Positions 24,523 to 31,839 of a stretch of 45,614 nt of DNA are shown here, in pieces. The stretch is taken from positions 1-45,614 of the forward strand of contig URHR01000008.1 in assembly GCA_900547725.1 (NCBI GenBank), written 5' to 3'. The notes under the pieces were generated by a model, which did no database searches, was not told the origin of the DNA, and worked only from the letters and a program-made list of their open reading frames with translations. This DNA comes from an uncultured Eubacteriales bacterium. GTDB taxonomy: Bacteria > Bacillota > Clostridia > Oscillospirales > CAG-272. Positions within the stretch are counted from its first letter, which is position 1; every line of letters starts with the position of its first letter. Position numbers and translations under genes: made by a program.

Positions 24523-24642
24523 GTGGGGCTTTGCCCCACACCCCACTTAGGGACTTCTTCTAAGAAGTCCCTAAGAACCTCAAGAAGTTCCCCCACGCAA
24601 GGGAATCTCCGCTTCGCGGAATTCTCTTGCGTGGGGGAACTT
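24523..24642. repeat. Cluster of intergenic hairpins after the oxidoreductase operon
   Basis: Three stacked elements: GTGGGGC-TTT-GCCCCAC (24523-24539); a 28-base perfect palindrome (24547-24574, arms TTAGGGACTTCTT and AAGAAGTCCCTAA); and a 58-base hairpin (24585-24642) with 17-bp perfect outer arms AAGTTCCCCCACGCAAG and CTTGCGTGGGGGAACTT around an inner CCGC-TTC-GCGG stem. The last is followed by TTTTG and can act as terminator for the operon. Further on, GACCTTTTC...AAAAAGTCT (24655-24673) forms another weak stem. Confidence 0.75.
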
Positions 24643-24789
24643 TTGTGATTTTTAAGACCTTTTCAAAAAGTCTCTGAATGGGGGCTGAGCGAAGCCCTAC
24701 GACTTTCTCTCCCCTTTTTATCAGCGTACCGCACCGCGCACTCCCCCACCAAAACTCCAACGCACCATGTTCGCTCCCAATAAAAACCT

Positions 24790-24849
24790 TGTTGAAAGTT
24801 CTTGGGGAGTCCAGAGGGGGTTCTTTCAAGAACCCCCTTTGGCGCATCC
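24790..24849 (-). repeat. Dispersed repeat copy 1, overlapping the enolase 3' end
   Basis: On the minus strand this 60-base stretch starts GGATGCGCCAAAGGGGG and goes on with an inner hairpin (GGGGGTTCTT...AAGAACCCCC) and CTGGACTCCCC. The same order is seen, base for base apart from a few changes, at 27647-27706 after the cysteine-desulfurase-like gene. Next to it, on the enolase side, lies a 9-base tandem repeat GGAGGATGC / GGAGGACGC / GGAGGATGC (minus strand). Confidence 0.7.
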
Positions 24850-26136
24850 TCCGCGTCCTCCGCATCCTCCCCATCCCCCGTAAACGGCGGCAGAGCCTAT
24901 GGCGGACTCGATGCGCAGGAGACGGTTGTACTTTGCAACGCGCTCACTGCGACAAGGGGCGCCGGACTTGATGAAGCGCGCGCCAACGCCGACGGCGATG
25001 TCGGCAAGCGTGGTGTCCTCGGTCTCGCCCGAGCGGTGCGACGGAATGAAGGCGTAGCCGTTCTCCCGTGCCACGCGGATGACATGAATCACCTCGGAAA
25101 GCGTTCCGATCTGGTTCGGCTTGATGAGAATCGCATTCCCCGCGCCGCGTGAGATGCCCTCACGCAGGCGCTTTTCGTTCGTTACAAAGAGATCGTCGCC
25201 AACCAGCATCACCTTGCGCCCGAGCCGCGCGGTCAACTCCGTCCATCCCTCAAAATCGCGTTGATCCAAGCCGTCCTCGATGGAGAAGATCGGGTACTTG
25301 TCAACCAACCGCGCCCATTCATCAATCAGTTCGGTGCGGCTCTTCGACGTTCCGTGCTTCGGCAGACGGTAGCCGTCGCGCTCGTCGTACCACTCCCCCG
25401 CCGCGCAGTCCAACGCAATGCGAACCTCATCGGTCGTGTAGCCGCTCTCTTCAATCGCGCGGCAGATCAGCTCCAAAGCCTCCTCGTCCTGCCCGAGATT
25501 CGGCGCAAAGCCGCCCTCGTCTCCAACCGTGGAAGCAAAGCCCTCCTTGTGCAGGATTTTACCCAGCGTGTGGTAAATTTCGCTCCCCATCCGCAGTCCC
25601 TCGGCAAAGGACGAAGCCCCGACGGGCGCGATCATGAACTCCTGAATCTCCACGTTGTTTGAAGCGTGCGCGCCACCGTTGAGGATGTTCATCATCGGAA
25701 CGGGCAGGCGCTCCGCCGCACTGCCGCCGAGATAGCGGAACGGCGGGAGACGGTACCAGTTTGCCGCCGCGCGCATGGTGGCAAGCGAAACGGCAAGAAT
25801 CGCGTTCGCACCGAGGCGGGACTTCGAGTCTGTCCCGTCCAGATCGCGCAGAATGCCGTCCACCTCTTCCTGCTCCGAAGCGTTCACGCCGCACAGCGCG
25901 GGCGAGATGATTTTCCCAACGTTGGAAACGGCGTCACGGACACCCTTTCCACCGTAGCGCTTCTTTTCGTTGTCGCGCAACTCGCAGGCTTCGTAAATGC
26001 CCGTCGACGCCCCCGACGGAACGCTTGCAACGCCAACGGTTCCGTCCGAGAGAAAAACCGTGGCTTCAACGGTCGGATTGCCACGCGAATCGAGAATTTC
26101 GCGCGCGGAGGTTCGGGTAATTTGCGGTTTTGTCAT
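24826..26136 (-). CDS. eno: Enolase (phosphopyruvate hydratase) with Gly-rich C-terminal extension
   Basis: 436 residues from the ATG at 26136 (AAAGGAAG ahead). Enolase interconverts 2-phosphoglycerate and phosphoenolpyruvate in glycolysis. Clear motifs: SAREILDSRGNPTVEATVFL, SGASTGIYEACELRD, the Mg ligand regions ALDCAAGEWYD, FSIEDGLDQRD and VGDDLFVTN, catalytic Lys in ILIKPNQIGT and the signature HRSGETEDTTLADIAVG. Normal enolases end soon after the AAVY block; here GGWGGCGGRGGCAKGGS follows, encoded by a 9-base tandem repeat and the edge of a dispersed repeat that also supplies the stop codon. The tail is probably harmless but unusual. Confidence 0.96.
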   Translation of the reverse strand: MTKPQITRTSAREILDSRGNPTVEATVFLSDGTVGVASVPSGASTGIYEACELRDNEKKRYGGKGVRDAVSNVGKIISPALCGVNASEQEEVDGILRDLDGTDSKSRLGANAILAVSLATMRAAANWYRLPPFRYLGGSAAERLPVPMMNILNGGAHASNNVEIQEFMIAPVGASSFAEGLRMGSEIYHTLGKILHKEGFASTVGDEGGFAPNLGQDEEALELICRAIEESGYTTDEVRIALDCAAGEWYDERDGYRLPKHGTSKSRTELIDEWARLVDKYPIFSIEDGLDQRDFEGWTELTARLGRKVMLVGDDLFVTNEKRLREGISRGAGNAILIKPNQIGTLSEVIHVIRVARENGYAFIPSHRSGETEDTTLADIAVGVGARFIKSGAPCRSERVAKYNRLLRIESAIGSAAVYGGWGGCGGRGGCAKGGS

Positions 26137-26286
26137 GTGTGTAGCTTCCTTTCCTGTGATTTCCACGCCATGAGTATTGACCGCCGCCGGCGCGCTTATG
26201 CAGGGAACAGCGCGGCGCTTTTGCGCATATATTGTCAGCAGAGGGCGGTTTTCGCCGTCCCTCAACTTGGAAAGGAGTTGATCGGT

Positions 26287-26514
26287 ATGCGCAGAGAGCC
26301 GATGCCGCTGTCCTGCCGTCTGACCGTCGGGTCGGGCACACAGGCAATGCACGCCGCACGGGTTCTTTCCGCGGCGGGACTTCGGTGCGAGGTCGTCAAG
26401 ACCGAAAATCCCGACCGTCGCCGCGGCTGTTCCTATGCGGTGGCGTATGACTGCTTACAGGAACGCTATGTGACCGAGGCGCTGCGGAATGCCGGCATCC
26501 GTATCCGCTCATGA
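26287..26514 (+). CDS. DUF3343 family protein (putative Se/S carrier-like)
   Basis: 75 residues from the ATG at 26287 (AAAGGAG ahead). The short fold reads CRLTVGSGTQAMHAARVLSAAGLRCEVV, then GCSYAVAYDC, matching the DUF3343 family in length and in the position of its Gly-Cys motif. DUF3343 proteins often sit beside a cysteine-desulfurase-like protein and have been proposed as sulfur or selenium carriers. The stop overlaps the start of the next gene (ATGA), so the two are made together. Confidence 0.78.
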   Translation: MRREPMPLSCRLTVGSGTQAMHAARVLSAAGLRCEVVKTENPDRRRGCSYAVAYDCLQERYVTEALRNAGIRIRS

Positions 26515-27647
26515 TCTATCTGGATAATGCCGCCACCAGCTTTCCCAAGCCGCCTCCCGTCCTCTCCGCCATGCGGGACTGCTGTGCGCGGTACTGCGGC
26601 AACCCCGGCAGAGGGTCACATATCCTCGCCCTGCGGTCGGCGGAGACGGTGTACGCCTGCCGCGAAGCACTGGCGGAGTTGTTCGGGAGCGAACATCCCG
26701 AAAACGTGGTGTTCACGCTCAACGCAACCATGGCGCTCAACCTTGCGATCAAGGGGCTTGCCGGGGCAGGCGACCATATTCTGTTCTCCGACCTCGAGCA
26801 CAACGCCGTGCGCCGCCCCATCGCGGCACTGGCGGCGGAAAAGCGGATCACCTACAGCGTGTTCCCCTCCCTTGCGGGGCGCGCCGACCGAACCGACGAA
26901 GCGATTCTCGCGGGCATCCGCAAACTTCTGCGCCCCAACACGCGGATTCTGGTCTGCACGCACGCCTCGAATATCTGCCCCGTGACCATGCCGCTGGAAG
27001 CCATCGGCGCGCTCTGCCGGGAAAAGGGCATCCGCTTTATCGTGGATGCGGCGCAGTCGGCAGGACATCTGCCGATCGACATGGAGCGCATGGGGATTGA
27101 CATTCTCTGCGCGCCCGGACACAAAGGCCTGCTCGGCGGGCAGGGTTGCGGATTTCTCATTTTGCGGGACGGCATCCGTTTGCAGACGTTGACCGAAGGC
27201 GGCAGCGGCGTGGACTCCGTTCCTGCGGAAATGCCCGAAGATCCACCCGAGCGCTACGAGGCGGGCACGCTCTCCACCCCCGCGATTGCGGGACTTCTGG
27301 CAGGAGTGCGGTATATCCGGCAGGTCGGGCTTGACCGCGTTCGCACCCACCTCACGTCCTGGAATCGCCGTTTGCGGGAGCGTTTGGAGACCGATCCGCG
27401 CGTGGAAATCCTGACCCCCGAAACCGACGGCGCAATCCTGCTGTTCCGCATGGCGGGAATCCCCTCCGAGCGGGTCGGAGCGGAGCTGAACCGTCACGGC
27501 ATTTGCGTTCGCGCGGGGCTTCACTGCGCGCCGCTCGCGCATCAGACGATCGGGACATTTCCCGACGGCGCCGTCCGCGTCAGCCCCGGCATCTTTACCC
27601 GCCCCGCCGAAGCCGACGTGTTCCGGCAGGTCATAAAGGACGTTTAG
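26511..27647 (+). CDS. Class V aminotransferase, cysteine desulfurase / selenocysteine lyase-like
   Basis: 378 residues. MIYLDNAATSFPKPP and NPGRGSHILALRSAETVY open the family pattern; VVFTLNATMALNLAIKG, IVDAAQSAGHLPIDM, the PLP-binding Lys in CAPGHKGLLGGQGCGF and the active-site Cys in VRAGLHCAPLAH are all visible. The enzyme takes sulfur (or selenium) from cysteine or selenocysteine to form a persulfide. Overlap with the DUF3343 gene suggests that protein receives the chalcogen. No selA, selD or iscU homologue is present in the window, so the pathway it serves cannot be decided. Confidence 0.9.
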   Translation: MIYLDNAATSFPKPPPVLSAMRDCCARYCGNPGRGSHILALRSAETVYACREALAELFGSEHPENVVFTLNATMALNLAIKGLAGAGDHILFSDLEHNAVRRPIAALAAEKRITYSVFPSLAGRADRTDEAILAGIRKLLRPNTRILVCTHASNICPVTMPLEAIGALCREKGIRFIVDAAQSAGHLPIDMERMGIDILCAPGHKGLLGGQGCGFLILRDGIRLQTLTEGGSGVDSVPAEMPEDPPERYEAGTLSTPAIAGLLAGVRYIRQVGLDRVRTHLTSWNRRLRERLETDPRVEILTPETDGAILLFRMAGIPSERVGAELNRHGICVRAGLHCAPLAHQTIGTFPDGAVRVSPGIFTRPAEADVFRQVIKDV

Positions 27648-27706
27648 GATGCGCCAAAGGGGGCTTCTTTCCAAGAAGTCCCCTTCTGGACTCCCCCAAG
27701 AACCTT
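27647..27706 (+). repeat. Dispersed repeat copy 2, starting on the stop codon
   Basis: Starting with the last base of the TAG stop, GGATGCGCCAAAGGGGG, an inner hairpin GGGGGCTTCTT...AAGAAGTCCCC and CTGGACTCCCCCAAGAACC follow. The other copy lies inverted at 24790-24849, also at a gene end. Confidence 0.7.
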
Positions 27707-27783
27707 AACCGCATACATAAAAAGTGCAAACATAGTGCCACTGTCCTTGAAAAGCAGGAGCACACTGTTCGCACCTTTTATAT

Positions 27784-28218
27784 TTACAGATTGATAACAG
27801 ACTTTTTCTGCCGCTCGGCGAGTTTGACGAACTGCTCCGCCCCGCCGCCGCGATGGACGAAAGCGATCACATAGTCGGCGTGTTTCACCATCCAACGATT
27901 CCGATAGGAGATAGCAAAGCGCGGCGGCACTTTTTCGATTCCGTCCGGCATCAGCAGATTTTCGGTGAAAACGGGAACTTCCATGTCCTTGTCGTATACC
28001 CGCGGAAGGTACGCCAGAACCGTCTCAAACTTGACTGACGGATATTGCGGCAGAACCTTTTGGAGCGCGTGATATGCCATGCAATCAAAATCCCCCGTTG
28101 TGCCGACATAAAAATGCGTGACCCCGCGTTCCACGATCATGCGCTCAATCTCCGCACATATCAGCGGAAACAACGACTGAGGCGCGTCATGGTGTCCGAA
28201 AAATGTACAGGAAAGCAT
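27784..28218 (-). CDS. SLOG/DUF1273-like small protein
   Basis: 144 residues with a good ribosome site (AAAAGGAGATG). The blocks CTFFGHHDAPQSL, THFYVGTTGDFDCMAYHAL, ISYRNRWMVKHADYVIAFVHRGGGAEQFVKLA and KSVINL match the SLOG (SMF/DprA-LOG, Rossmann-like nucleotide-binding) proteins of the DUF1273 group common in Clostridia. Such domains bind nucleotides or nucleotide-derived ligands; the physiological role is unknown. Confidence 0.72.
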   Translation of the reverse strand: MLSCTFFGHHDAPQSLFPLICAEIERMIVERGVTHFYVGTTGDFDCMAYHALQKVLPQYPSVKFETVLAYLPRVYDKDMEVPVFTENLLMPDGIEKVPPRFAISYRNRWMVKHADYVIAFVHRGGGAEQFVKLAERQKKSVINL

Positions 28219-28256
28219 AGAAACATCTCCTTTTATATAAAGTCAAGTGAATAACG

Positions 28257-28304
28257 CCCTCATCCGTCACCTACGGTGACACCTTCCCCCTTGAAGGGGA
28301 AGGC
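28257..28304 (+). repeat. Repeat A (outer left arm of nested inverted repeats)
   Basis: Unit CCCTCATCCGTCACC-TAC-GGTGAC followed by ACCTTCCCCCTTGAAGGGGAAGG: two successive hairpins. An inverted copy (A') lies at 28769-28816. Stem 1 is GTCACC/GGTGAC here and GTCGCC/GGCGAC in A', a paired substitution. Confidence 0.85.
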
Positions 28305-28390
28305 TATTGTGCAAATTCTTTTCGTCAGTGCTTGAAATTTGGGCTTGTTATGCGCTTGCAATGGCAGGGTGAAGCAAAAAAATGCAGCTT

Positions 28391-28441
28391 TATCCCCCCT
28401 CATCAGTCGCTGACGCGACAGCTTCCCCCCAAGGGGAAGCC
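28391..28441 (+). repeat. Repeat B (inner left arm)
   Basis: 51 bases beginning TATCCCCCCTCATCAG, with GTCGC-TGAC-GCGAC and a GCTTCCCC...GGGGAAGC stem. Its inverted copy at 28595-28645 matches at all but one position. Confidence 0.88.
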
Positions 28442-28594
28442 TTTTGCAAAAAGCCCTTCTGTAGTTCGCAACAACCACAACAATCCTAACAATCACTGCA
28501 AGAAGAAAGAAATTTCGCATCTAACAAGAATATTCAAACAAGCATTCAATTTTTCATTTTCTTATTTCGTTACATTTACGCACCGCGCAAAGCA

Positions 28595-28645
28595 GGCTTC
28601 CCCTCGGGGGGAAGCTGTCGCGTCAGCGACTGATGAGGGGGGATA
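28595..28645 (-). repeat. Repeat B' (inner right arm, inverted copy of B)
   Basis: Reverse complement of repeat B with a single mismatch (CTCGGGG here for the CTTGGGG complement of B). About 150 bases of AT-rich sequence without a visible gene lie between B and B'. Confidence 0.88.
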
Positions 28646-28768
28646 AATTTTATCTAATGCACGGTCAATGTCTCGTTGATCGACCAAGGGAGAATGCGTT
28701 TCAACGAATCCGTTCGACTGTCGGAATCAAATTATGAAATTGTTCTGATATTTGCAGAACAAACGGAA

Positions 28769-28816
28769 GCCTTCCCCTTCGAGGGGGAAGGTGTCGCCGC
28801 AGGCGACGGATGAGGG
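28769..28816 (-). repeat. Repeat A' (outer right arm, inverted copy of A)
   Basis: Inverted copy of repeat A with compensatory stem changes. Together the arms are arranged A, B, B', A' in mirror symmetry. Nothing gene-like was found in 28219-28940 outside these repeats. Confidence 0.85.
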
Positions 28817-28940
28817 GGACGAATCAACCATGAACCCCGCCCACAAGGTCATAAACGCTCCCATTGCCGCATGCAATCCAATACTTCTTATATTATAACA
28901 TATTTAATATTGCATTTCAACAGAGAATAATCATTATTTG

Positions 28941-28971
28941 TTGCGATATTGCCGTCCATACAAGATATAAT
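28941..28971 (+). promoter_or_regulatory. Promoter of the tandem XRE regulator genes
   Basis: TTGCGA (28941-28946), 19 bases, TATAAT (28966-28971), 23 bases before the ATG at 28994. The spacer is longer than ideal. Confidence 0.5.
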
Positions 28972-28993
28972 ATTATAGAAGGCGGTGATATAG

Positions 28994-29302
28994 ATGTCTC
29001 CTGAAGAGTTTGCGCCACGACTGATTAAATTGAGGATGGAAAAAGATGTTTCTGCACGGGATATGAGTCTATCCCTCGGACAAAATCAGAATTATATTAA
29101 CACAATCGAAAGCGGAAAAGCGCTCCCGTCGATGACCGTATTTTTCTATATCTGCGAGTATCTCAACATCACGCCCGCAGAATTCTTTGAAACGGACACG
29201 CAATCCCCCGTCCATCTGCGCGAACTGATCGCCGACCTCAAACGTCTTTCCCCCGCTCAATTGGATTCCATCCATGAGATCGTAAAAGGTTTGATCCGTT
29301 AA
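28994..29302 (+). CDS. XRE-family helix-turn-helix regulator
   Basis: 102 residues. The N-terminal 65 form an HTH_3 domain (FAPRLIKLRMEKDVSARDMSLSLGQNQNYINTIESGKALPSM), ending in CEYLNITPAEFFE. The C-terminal helix LRELIADLKRLSPAQLDSIHEIVKGLI likely mediates dimerisation. GAAGGCGG lies ahead of the start. The second HTH gene begins 7 bases after its stop. Confidence 0.88.
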   Translation: MSPEEFAPRLIKLRMEKDVSARDMSLSLGQNQNYINTIESGKALPSMTVFFYICEYLNITPAEFFETDTQSPVHLRELIADLKRLSPAQLDSIHEIVKGLIR

Positions 29303-29309
29303 TCCGAAT

Positions 29310-29546
29310 ATGGAACAAAAAATTCGGCAGGACAAAGCCATCGGCGATAATTTACGTAGGCTTCGGGATGCAAAAGGAATTTCGCAGGAGAAGCTGTGCG
29401 CTATGCTCCAACTGCGCGGTTGCGACATTGGAAGATCAATCTACGATAAATACGAACGCGGCGAATTGAATGTAAAAGTAAGCGTTTTGATTCAGCTGAA
29501 AGATTTCTACGGCTGCAGCTTCGATGACTTTTTCAAAAACCTATAA
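29310..29546 (+). CDS. XRE-family helix-turn-helix regulator
   Basis: 78 residues, one HTH_3 domain: IGDNLRRLRDAKGISQEKLCAMLQLRGCDIGRSIYDKYERGELNVKVSVLIQLKDFYGCSFDDFF. It differs clearly from its upstream neighbour, so the two are not a recent duplication. They share the promoter and the downstream terminator, suggesting a two-protein regulatory unit. Confidence 0.87.
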   Translation: MEQKIRQDKAIGDNLRRLRDAKGISQEKLCAMLQLRGCDIGRSIYDKYERGELNVKVSVLIQLKDFYGCSFDDFFKNL

Positions 29547-29585
29547 AAAAAGAGTGCCTACCTCAATCGGTCAGGCACTCTTCTC
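29545..29585. terminator. Terminator after the XRE pair
   Basis: AGAGTGCCT (29551-29559) pairs with AGGCACTCT (29573-29581), plus an inner ACC/GGT set; an A-run precedes and TCTCTG follows, so it may work in both directions. Confidence 0.75.
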
Positions 29586-29641
29586 TGTTCCCCCGCCATG
29601 TTCGCAGAATACGGTATGCGTTAAAAGTTCTTGAAGGGCGT

Positions 29642-29675
29642 TGGGGCTGACGGTTGCAAGCAACCGTCAGCCCCA
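29642..29675. repeat. 16-bp perfect hairpin with AA loop, probable spoIVB terminator
   Basis: TGGGGCTGACGGTTGC (29642-29657), AA, GCAACCGTCAGCCCCA (29660-29675). It lies just past the spoIVB stop and has the same TTGC-AA-GCAA centre as the hairpin at 4767-4792. Confidence 0.7.
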
Positions 29676-29695
29676 TCGCATCCTCGCGCCCCACG

Positions 29696-30868
29696 TCAGT
29701 GGACAAGGACGGGCATCGAGACCAGCATATTTTCGAGAAAGATGCCGTAGCCCGAGGTCGGGTCGTTGATGAGAACGTGCGTCACAGCGCCAACCAACTT
29801 CCCATTCTGAATAATCGGAGAGCCGGACATTCCCTGCACAATCCCGCCCGATGCCGCCAGGAGCGCGGGGTCGGTGATCTTCACGCTGAAACACTTCGAG
29901 CCGGTCGCGGAACGGTCAATGTTGGAAAGCTCCACACGGTAGCGCCCGATCTTGTTGCTGTCCAGCGTGCAGAAAATCTCGGCACTCCCCTCTTTCACAT
30001 CGTTCCGTAAGCCGACGGGAAGCGCCTCGGTCGGCGCTTGCGGCGGGTCGTTGAATACGCCCCAGACGCCGCATCCCGAGTTGCCGAGTAACGCGCCCGA
30101 CTTGCCCGGGTTGAAATACCCCTTCAGCTCGCCCGGCGCGCCGATCGCCCCCTTGACCACCGAACTGATGGTCACATCCGAAACCGTCCCGCGCCGCATG
30201 GCAATCAGCTCGCCCGAGTCCGCGTCGCAGATTCCGTGCCCCAAACCCGCAAACGCACCCGTTTCGGGGATGATGAAGGTCACAGTCCCGATCCCCGCCC
30301 CGCTGTCTCGCACCCAGATGCCCGTTTTGTAGCGGGATTCCGCCGCGCACCAGACAGGGGTCAGACGAACCTCAATCTCCGAACCGTTCCGACGGCAGAG
30401 CAAAATCAACTCCCGCCCGTCGCAATGCTCGATCTTCTCGGTCAAAGCCGACGCACCGCCGATCGGCTCGCCGCCAACCTTCAGAATCACGTCCCGCAGT
30501 TTCAATCCCGCACTCGCGGCAGGATTGACCTTCTTTCCGTCCTGTTCAAAATCGCAAAAGCCAACCACCGTGACCCCCTCGGTAAGAAACCGCACGCCAA
30601 ACGGCATTCCGCCGGGCAAAAGGGTCAGGTCGCCCAGCTCGTCCGCATTGATGCAAGCGAGCGGATCAGCAGTCCCTGCCGAAGCGCAAACGGCGCAAGG
30701 GACTGATCTGCGGGAGGCGGCTGTCCCAAAAGCCATCACGGCGGGTTGACTGTACATTTCATATCCTTCCTGCGGTGCTCCCTGCCACGCGCCCGCAGGG
30801 ACGCAGGAAAGCAACGCGCCCACCGAAAGGAGCAGGCACCACAGGAGCTTCCGAATCACTTTTTTCAT
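29696..30868 (-). CDS. spoIVB: SpoIVB peptidase
   Basis: 390 residues from the ATG at 30868 (AAAGGA ahead). A signal-type hydrophobic N-terminus (LLWCLLLSVGALLSCVPAGA) precedes a PDZ domain (about 85-170, LLPGGMPFGVRFLTEGVTVVG...LKLRDVILKVGGEPI) and the serine peptidase domain. Likely triad: His211 in GLGHGICD, Asp333 in VKITDPALL and Ser348 in VQGMSGSPIIQNGK. SpoIVB is secreted by the forespore and triggers pro-sigma-K processing by cleaving SpoIVFA. Usually the gene is directly upstream of spo0A; here it is alone and about 23 kb away. Confidence 0.95.
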   Translation of the reverse strand: MKKVIRKLLWCLLLSVGALLSCVPAGAWQGAPQEGYEMYSQPAVMAFGTAASRRSVPCAVCASAGTADPLACINADELGDLTLLPGGMPFGVRFLTEGVTVVGFCDFEQDGKKVNPAASAGLKLRDVILKVGGEPIGGASALTEKIEHCDGRELILLCRRNGSEIEVRLTPVWCAAESRYKTGIWVRDSGAGIGTVTFIIPETGAFAGLGHGICDADSGELIAMRRGTVSDVTISSVVKGAIGAPGELKGYFNPGKSGALLGNSGCGVWGVFNDPPQAPTEALPVGLRNDVKEGSAEIFCTLDSNKIGRYRVELSNIDRSATGSKCFSVKITDPALLAASGGIVQGMSGSPIIQNGKLVGAVTHVLINDPTSGYGIFLENMLVSMPVLVH

Positions 30869-31152
30869 TCCGATCACATTCCTTTTCTGAGGCACACCGC
30901 GCTCTCACGGCTCACGCCCTGTTTGCGGCAGGCGAACCGAGCGCTGATCGCTTCGAAACCGAGCCTTCGCACAGCTTGCTTGCCGATACTTAATCTGCAC
31001 CGTTTGAGCGCCTTTCATGACTAACAATTTGTATGCGAAAATCCATTTTTTCCGAGGTGCGCTACCGAAAGCGAACGGAATCCGTGCAGTTATTGTTTCC
31101 GTAATCCGCCAAAGCATACACGGGAAGCAAGAAGCGGAAAAAAATACAAAAA
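30869..31152. other. Intergenic stretch without a recognised feature
   Basis: I see no gene or strong hairpin between the spoIVB start and the terminator at 31153. It should hold the minus-strand spoIVB promoter, but no clear sigma-F/sigma-G-type or sigma-A-type boxes could be picked out. Confidence 0.45.
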
Positions 31153-31182
31153 AGCGATGCCGTCCACCCGAACGGCACCGCT
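31153..31182 (-). terminator. Terminator of the small membrane protein gene
   Basis: AGCGATGCCGT (31153-31163) pairs with ACGGCACCGCT (31172-31182). Read on the minus strand the stem is followed by TTTTTTG. Confidence 0.8.
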
Positions 31183-31186
31183 CCCG

Positions 31187-31387
31187 TCAGCACCCCGCCG
31201 ACTGCCCGCCCGCAGTTGCGATGGACTGTAGCATAGAGCCTGTGCGGAAAAGGATTTTTTCCGCCTTTTTGGACAACCGCCAAAGCTTCATCTGCCGACT
31301 GTTCCAGATCGCGGCAGCCCCCGCGCCGAGAATTGCCAGACCGCCCGTAGTGCCGAGGATCGCCCATAACAGCTTCTGATTTTTCAT
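31187..31387 (-). CDS. Small single-pass membrane protein, unknown
   Basis: 66 residues from the ATG at 31387, preceded by CGGAGGCG. One hydrophobic segment (LLWAILGTTGGLAILGAGAAAIW) is followed by a basic amphipathic stretch (RQMKLWRLSKKAEKILFRTG). No family was recognised. The good ribosome site and the terminator directly after the stop argue that it is real. A longer start at 31432 is possible but lacks a ribosome site. Confidence 0.6.
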   Translation of the reverse strand: MKNQKLLWAILGTTGGLAILGAGAAAIWNSRQMKLWRLSKKAEKILFRTGSMLQSIATAGGQSAGC

Positions 31388-31541
31388 AAAACGCCTCCGA
31401 AAAAGAAAAATTTCCACCAACAGTATGCGCACAAACGCGGCGCATATGTATCACCCCGCTTTTTTTTGTCAAATGATCGCAACCACAACCGTAAAAACGG
31501 CATTTTACGAAAAAACAAGGCAAAAAAATGAAGAAAGGGGG

Positions 31542-31570
31542 TTGACAAACGGAGAAAAAAGTGATATAAT
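31542..31570 (+). promoter_or_regulatory. Consensus promoter of tRNA-Pro
   Basis: TTGACA (31542-31547), 17 bases, TATAAT (31565-31570), 26 bases before the tRNA. Confidence 0.92.
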
Positions 31571-31596
31571 AGTGGAGTGCCGAAAAGAGGCAACAT

Positions 31597-31672
31597 CTGG
31601 GTGTGGCGCAGTTGGTAGCGCGCTACCTTGGGGTGGTAGAGGCCGCTGGTTCAAGTCCAGTCACTCAGACCA
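31597..31672 (+). tRNA. tRNA-Pro (anticodon GGG)
   Basis: 76 bases with CCA encoded. Acceptor CTGGGTG/CACTCAG, D stem GCGC/GCGC, anticodon stem CTACC/GGTAG around TTGGGGT (anticodon GGG at 31630-31632), 5-base variable loop, T arm GCTGG-TTCAAGT-CCAGT, discriminator A. It marks the left limit of the accessory region: a tyrosine recombinase gene starts 270 bases downstream, the normal position of an integrase relative to its tRNA attachment site. Confidence 0.95.
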
Positions 31673-31702
31673 AAAAACGGAGATCGTAAGATCTCCGTTT
31701 TT
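31673..31702 (+). terminator. Terminator of tRNA-Pro
   Basis: AAAAACGGAGATC (31673-31685), GTAA, GATCTCCGTTTTT (31690-31702): a 13-bp perfect stem. Confidence 0.9.
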
Positions 31703-31795
31703 CTTTGCTTTTCGCCGTTTTTCTCGTGTTTGCTCACTTTTCGCGCTCTGATTGACAAGGCGCGATTTTTGCTTTTTCTGCACCAAAATCGAGGC

Positions 31796-31839
31796 AAAAT
31801 CGGCTTGGTACATATTTTGGTACATATGTTGCCGATTTT
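31796..31839. promoter_or_regulatory. Direct repeats inside a dyad between tRNA and integrase (candidate recombinase arm sites)
   Basis: TTGGTACATAT occurs twice (31805-31815 and 31817-31827, 12-base period), flanked by inverted arms AAAATCGGC (31796-31804) and GCCGATTTT (31831-31839). ATCGGCTTGG recurs at 31892-31901. Paired direct repeats next to a tRNA-associated integrase are typical of arm-type integrase or excisionase binding sites. Confidence 0.5.

Noticed and set aside
26150..26286. Possible riboswitch or leader ahead of the DUF3343 gene
   Set aside because: No recognisable promoter or conserved riboswitch core could be seen; only a normal ribosome site.
28257..28816. Nested repeats considered as a CRISPR array
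   Set aside because: Only two copies of each unit, in inverted orientation and with unequal spacing; no cas genes.
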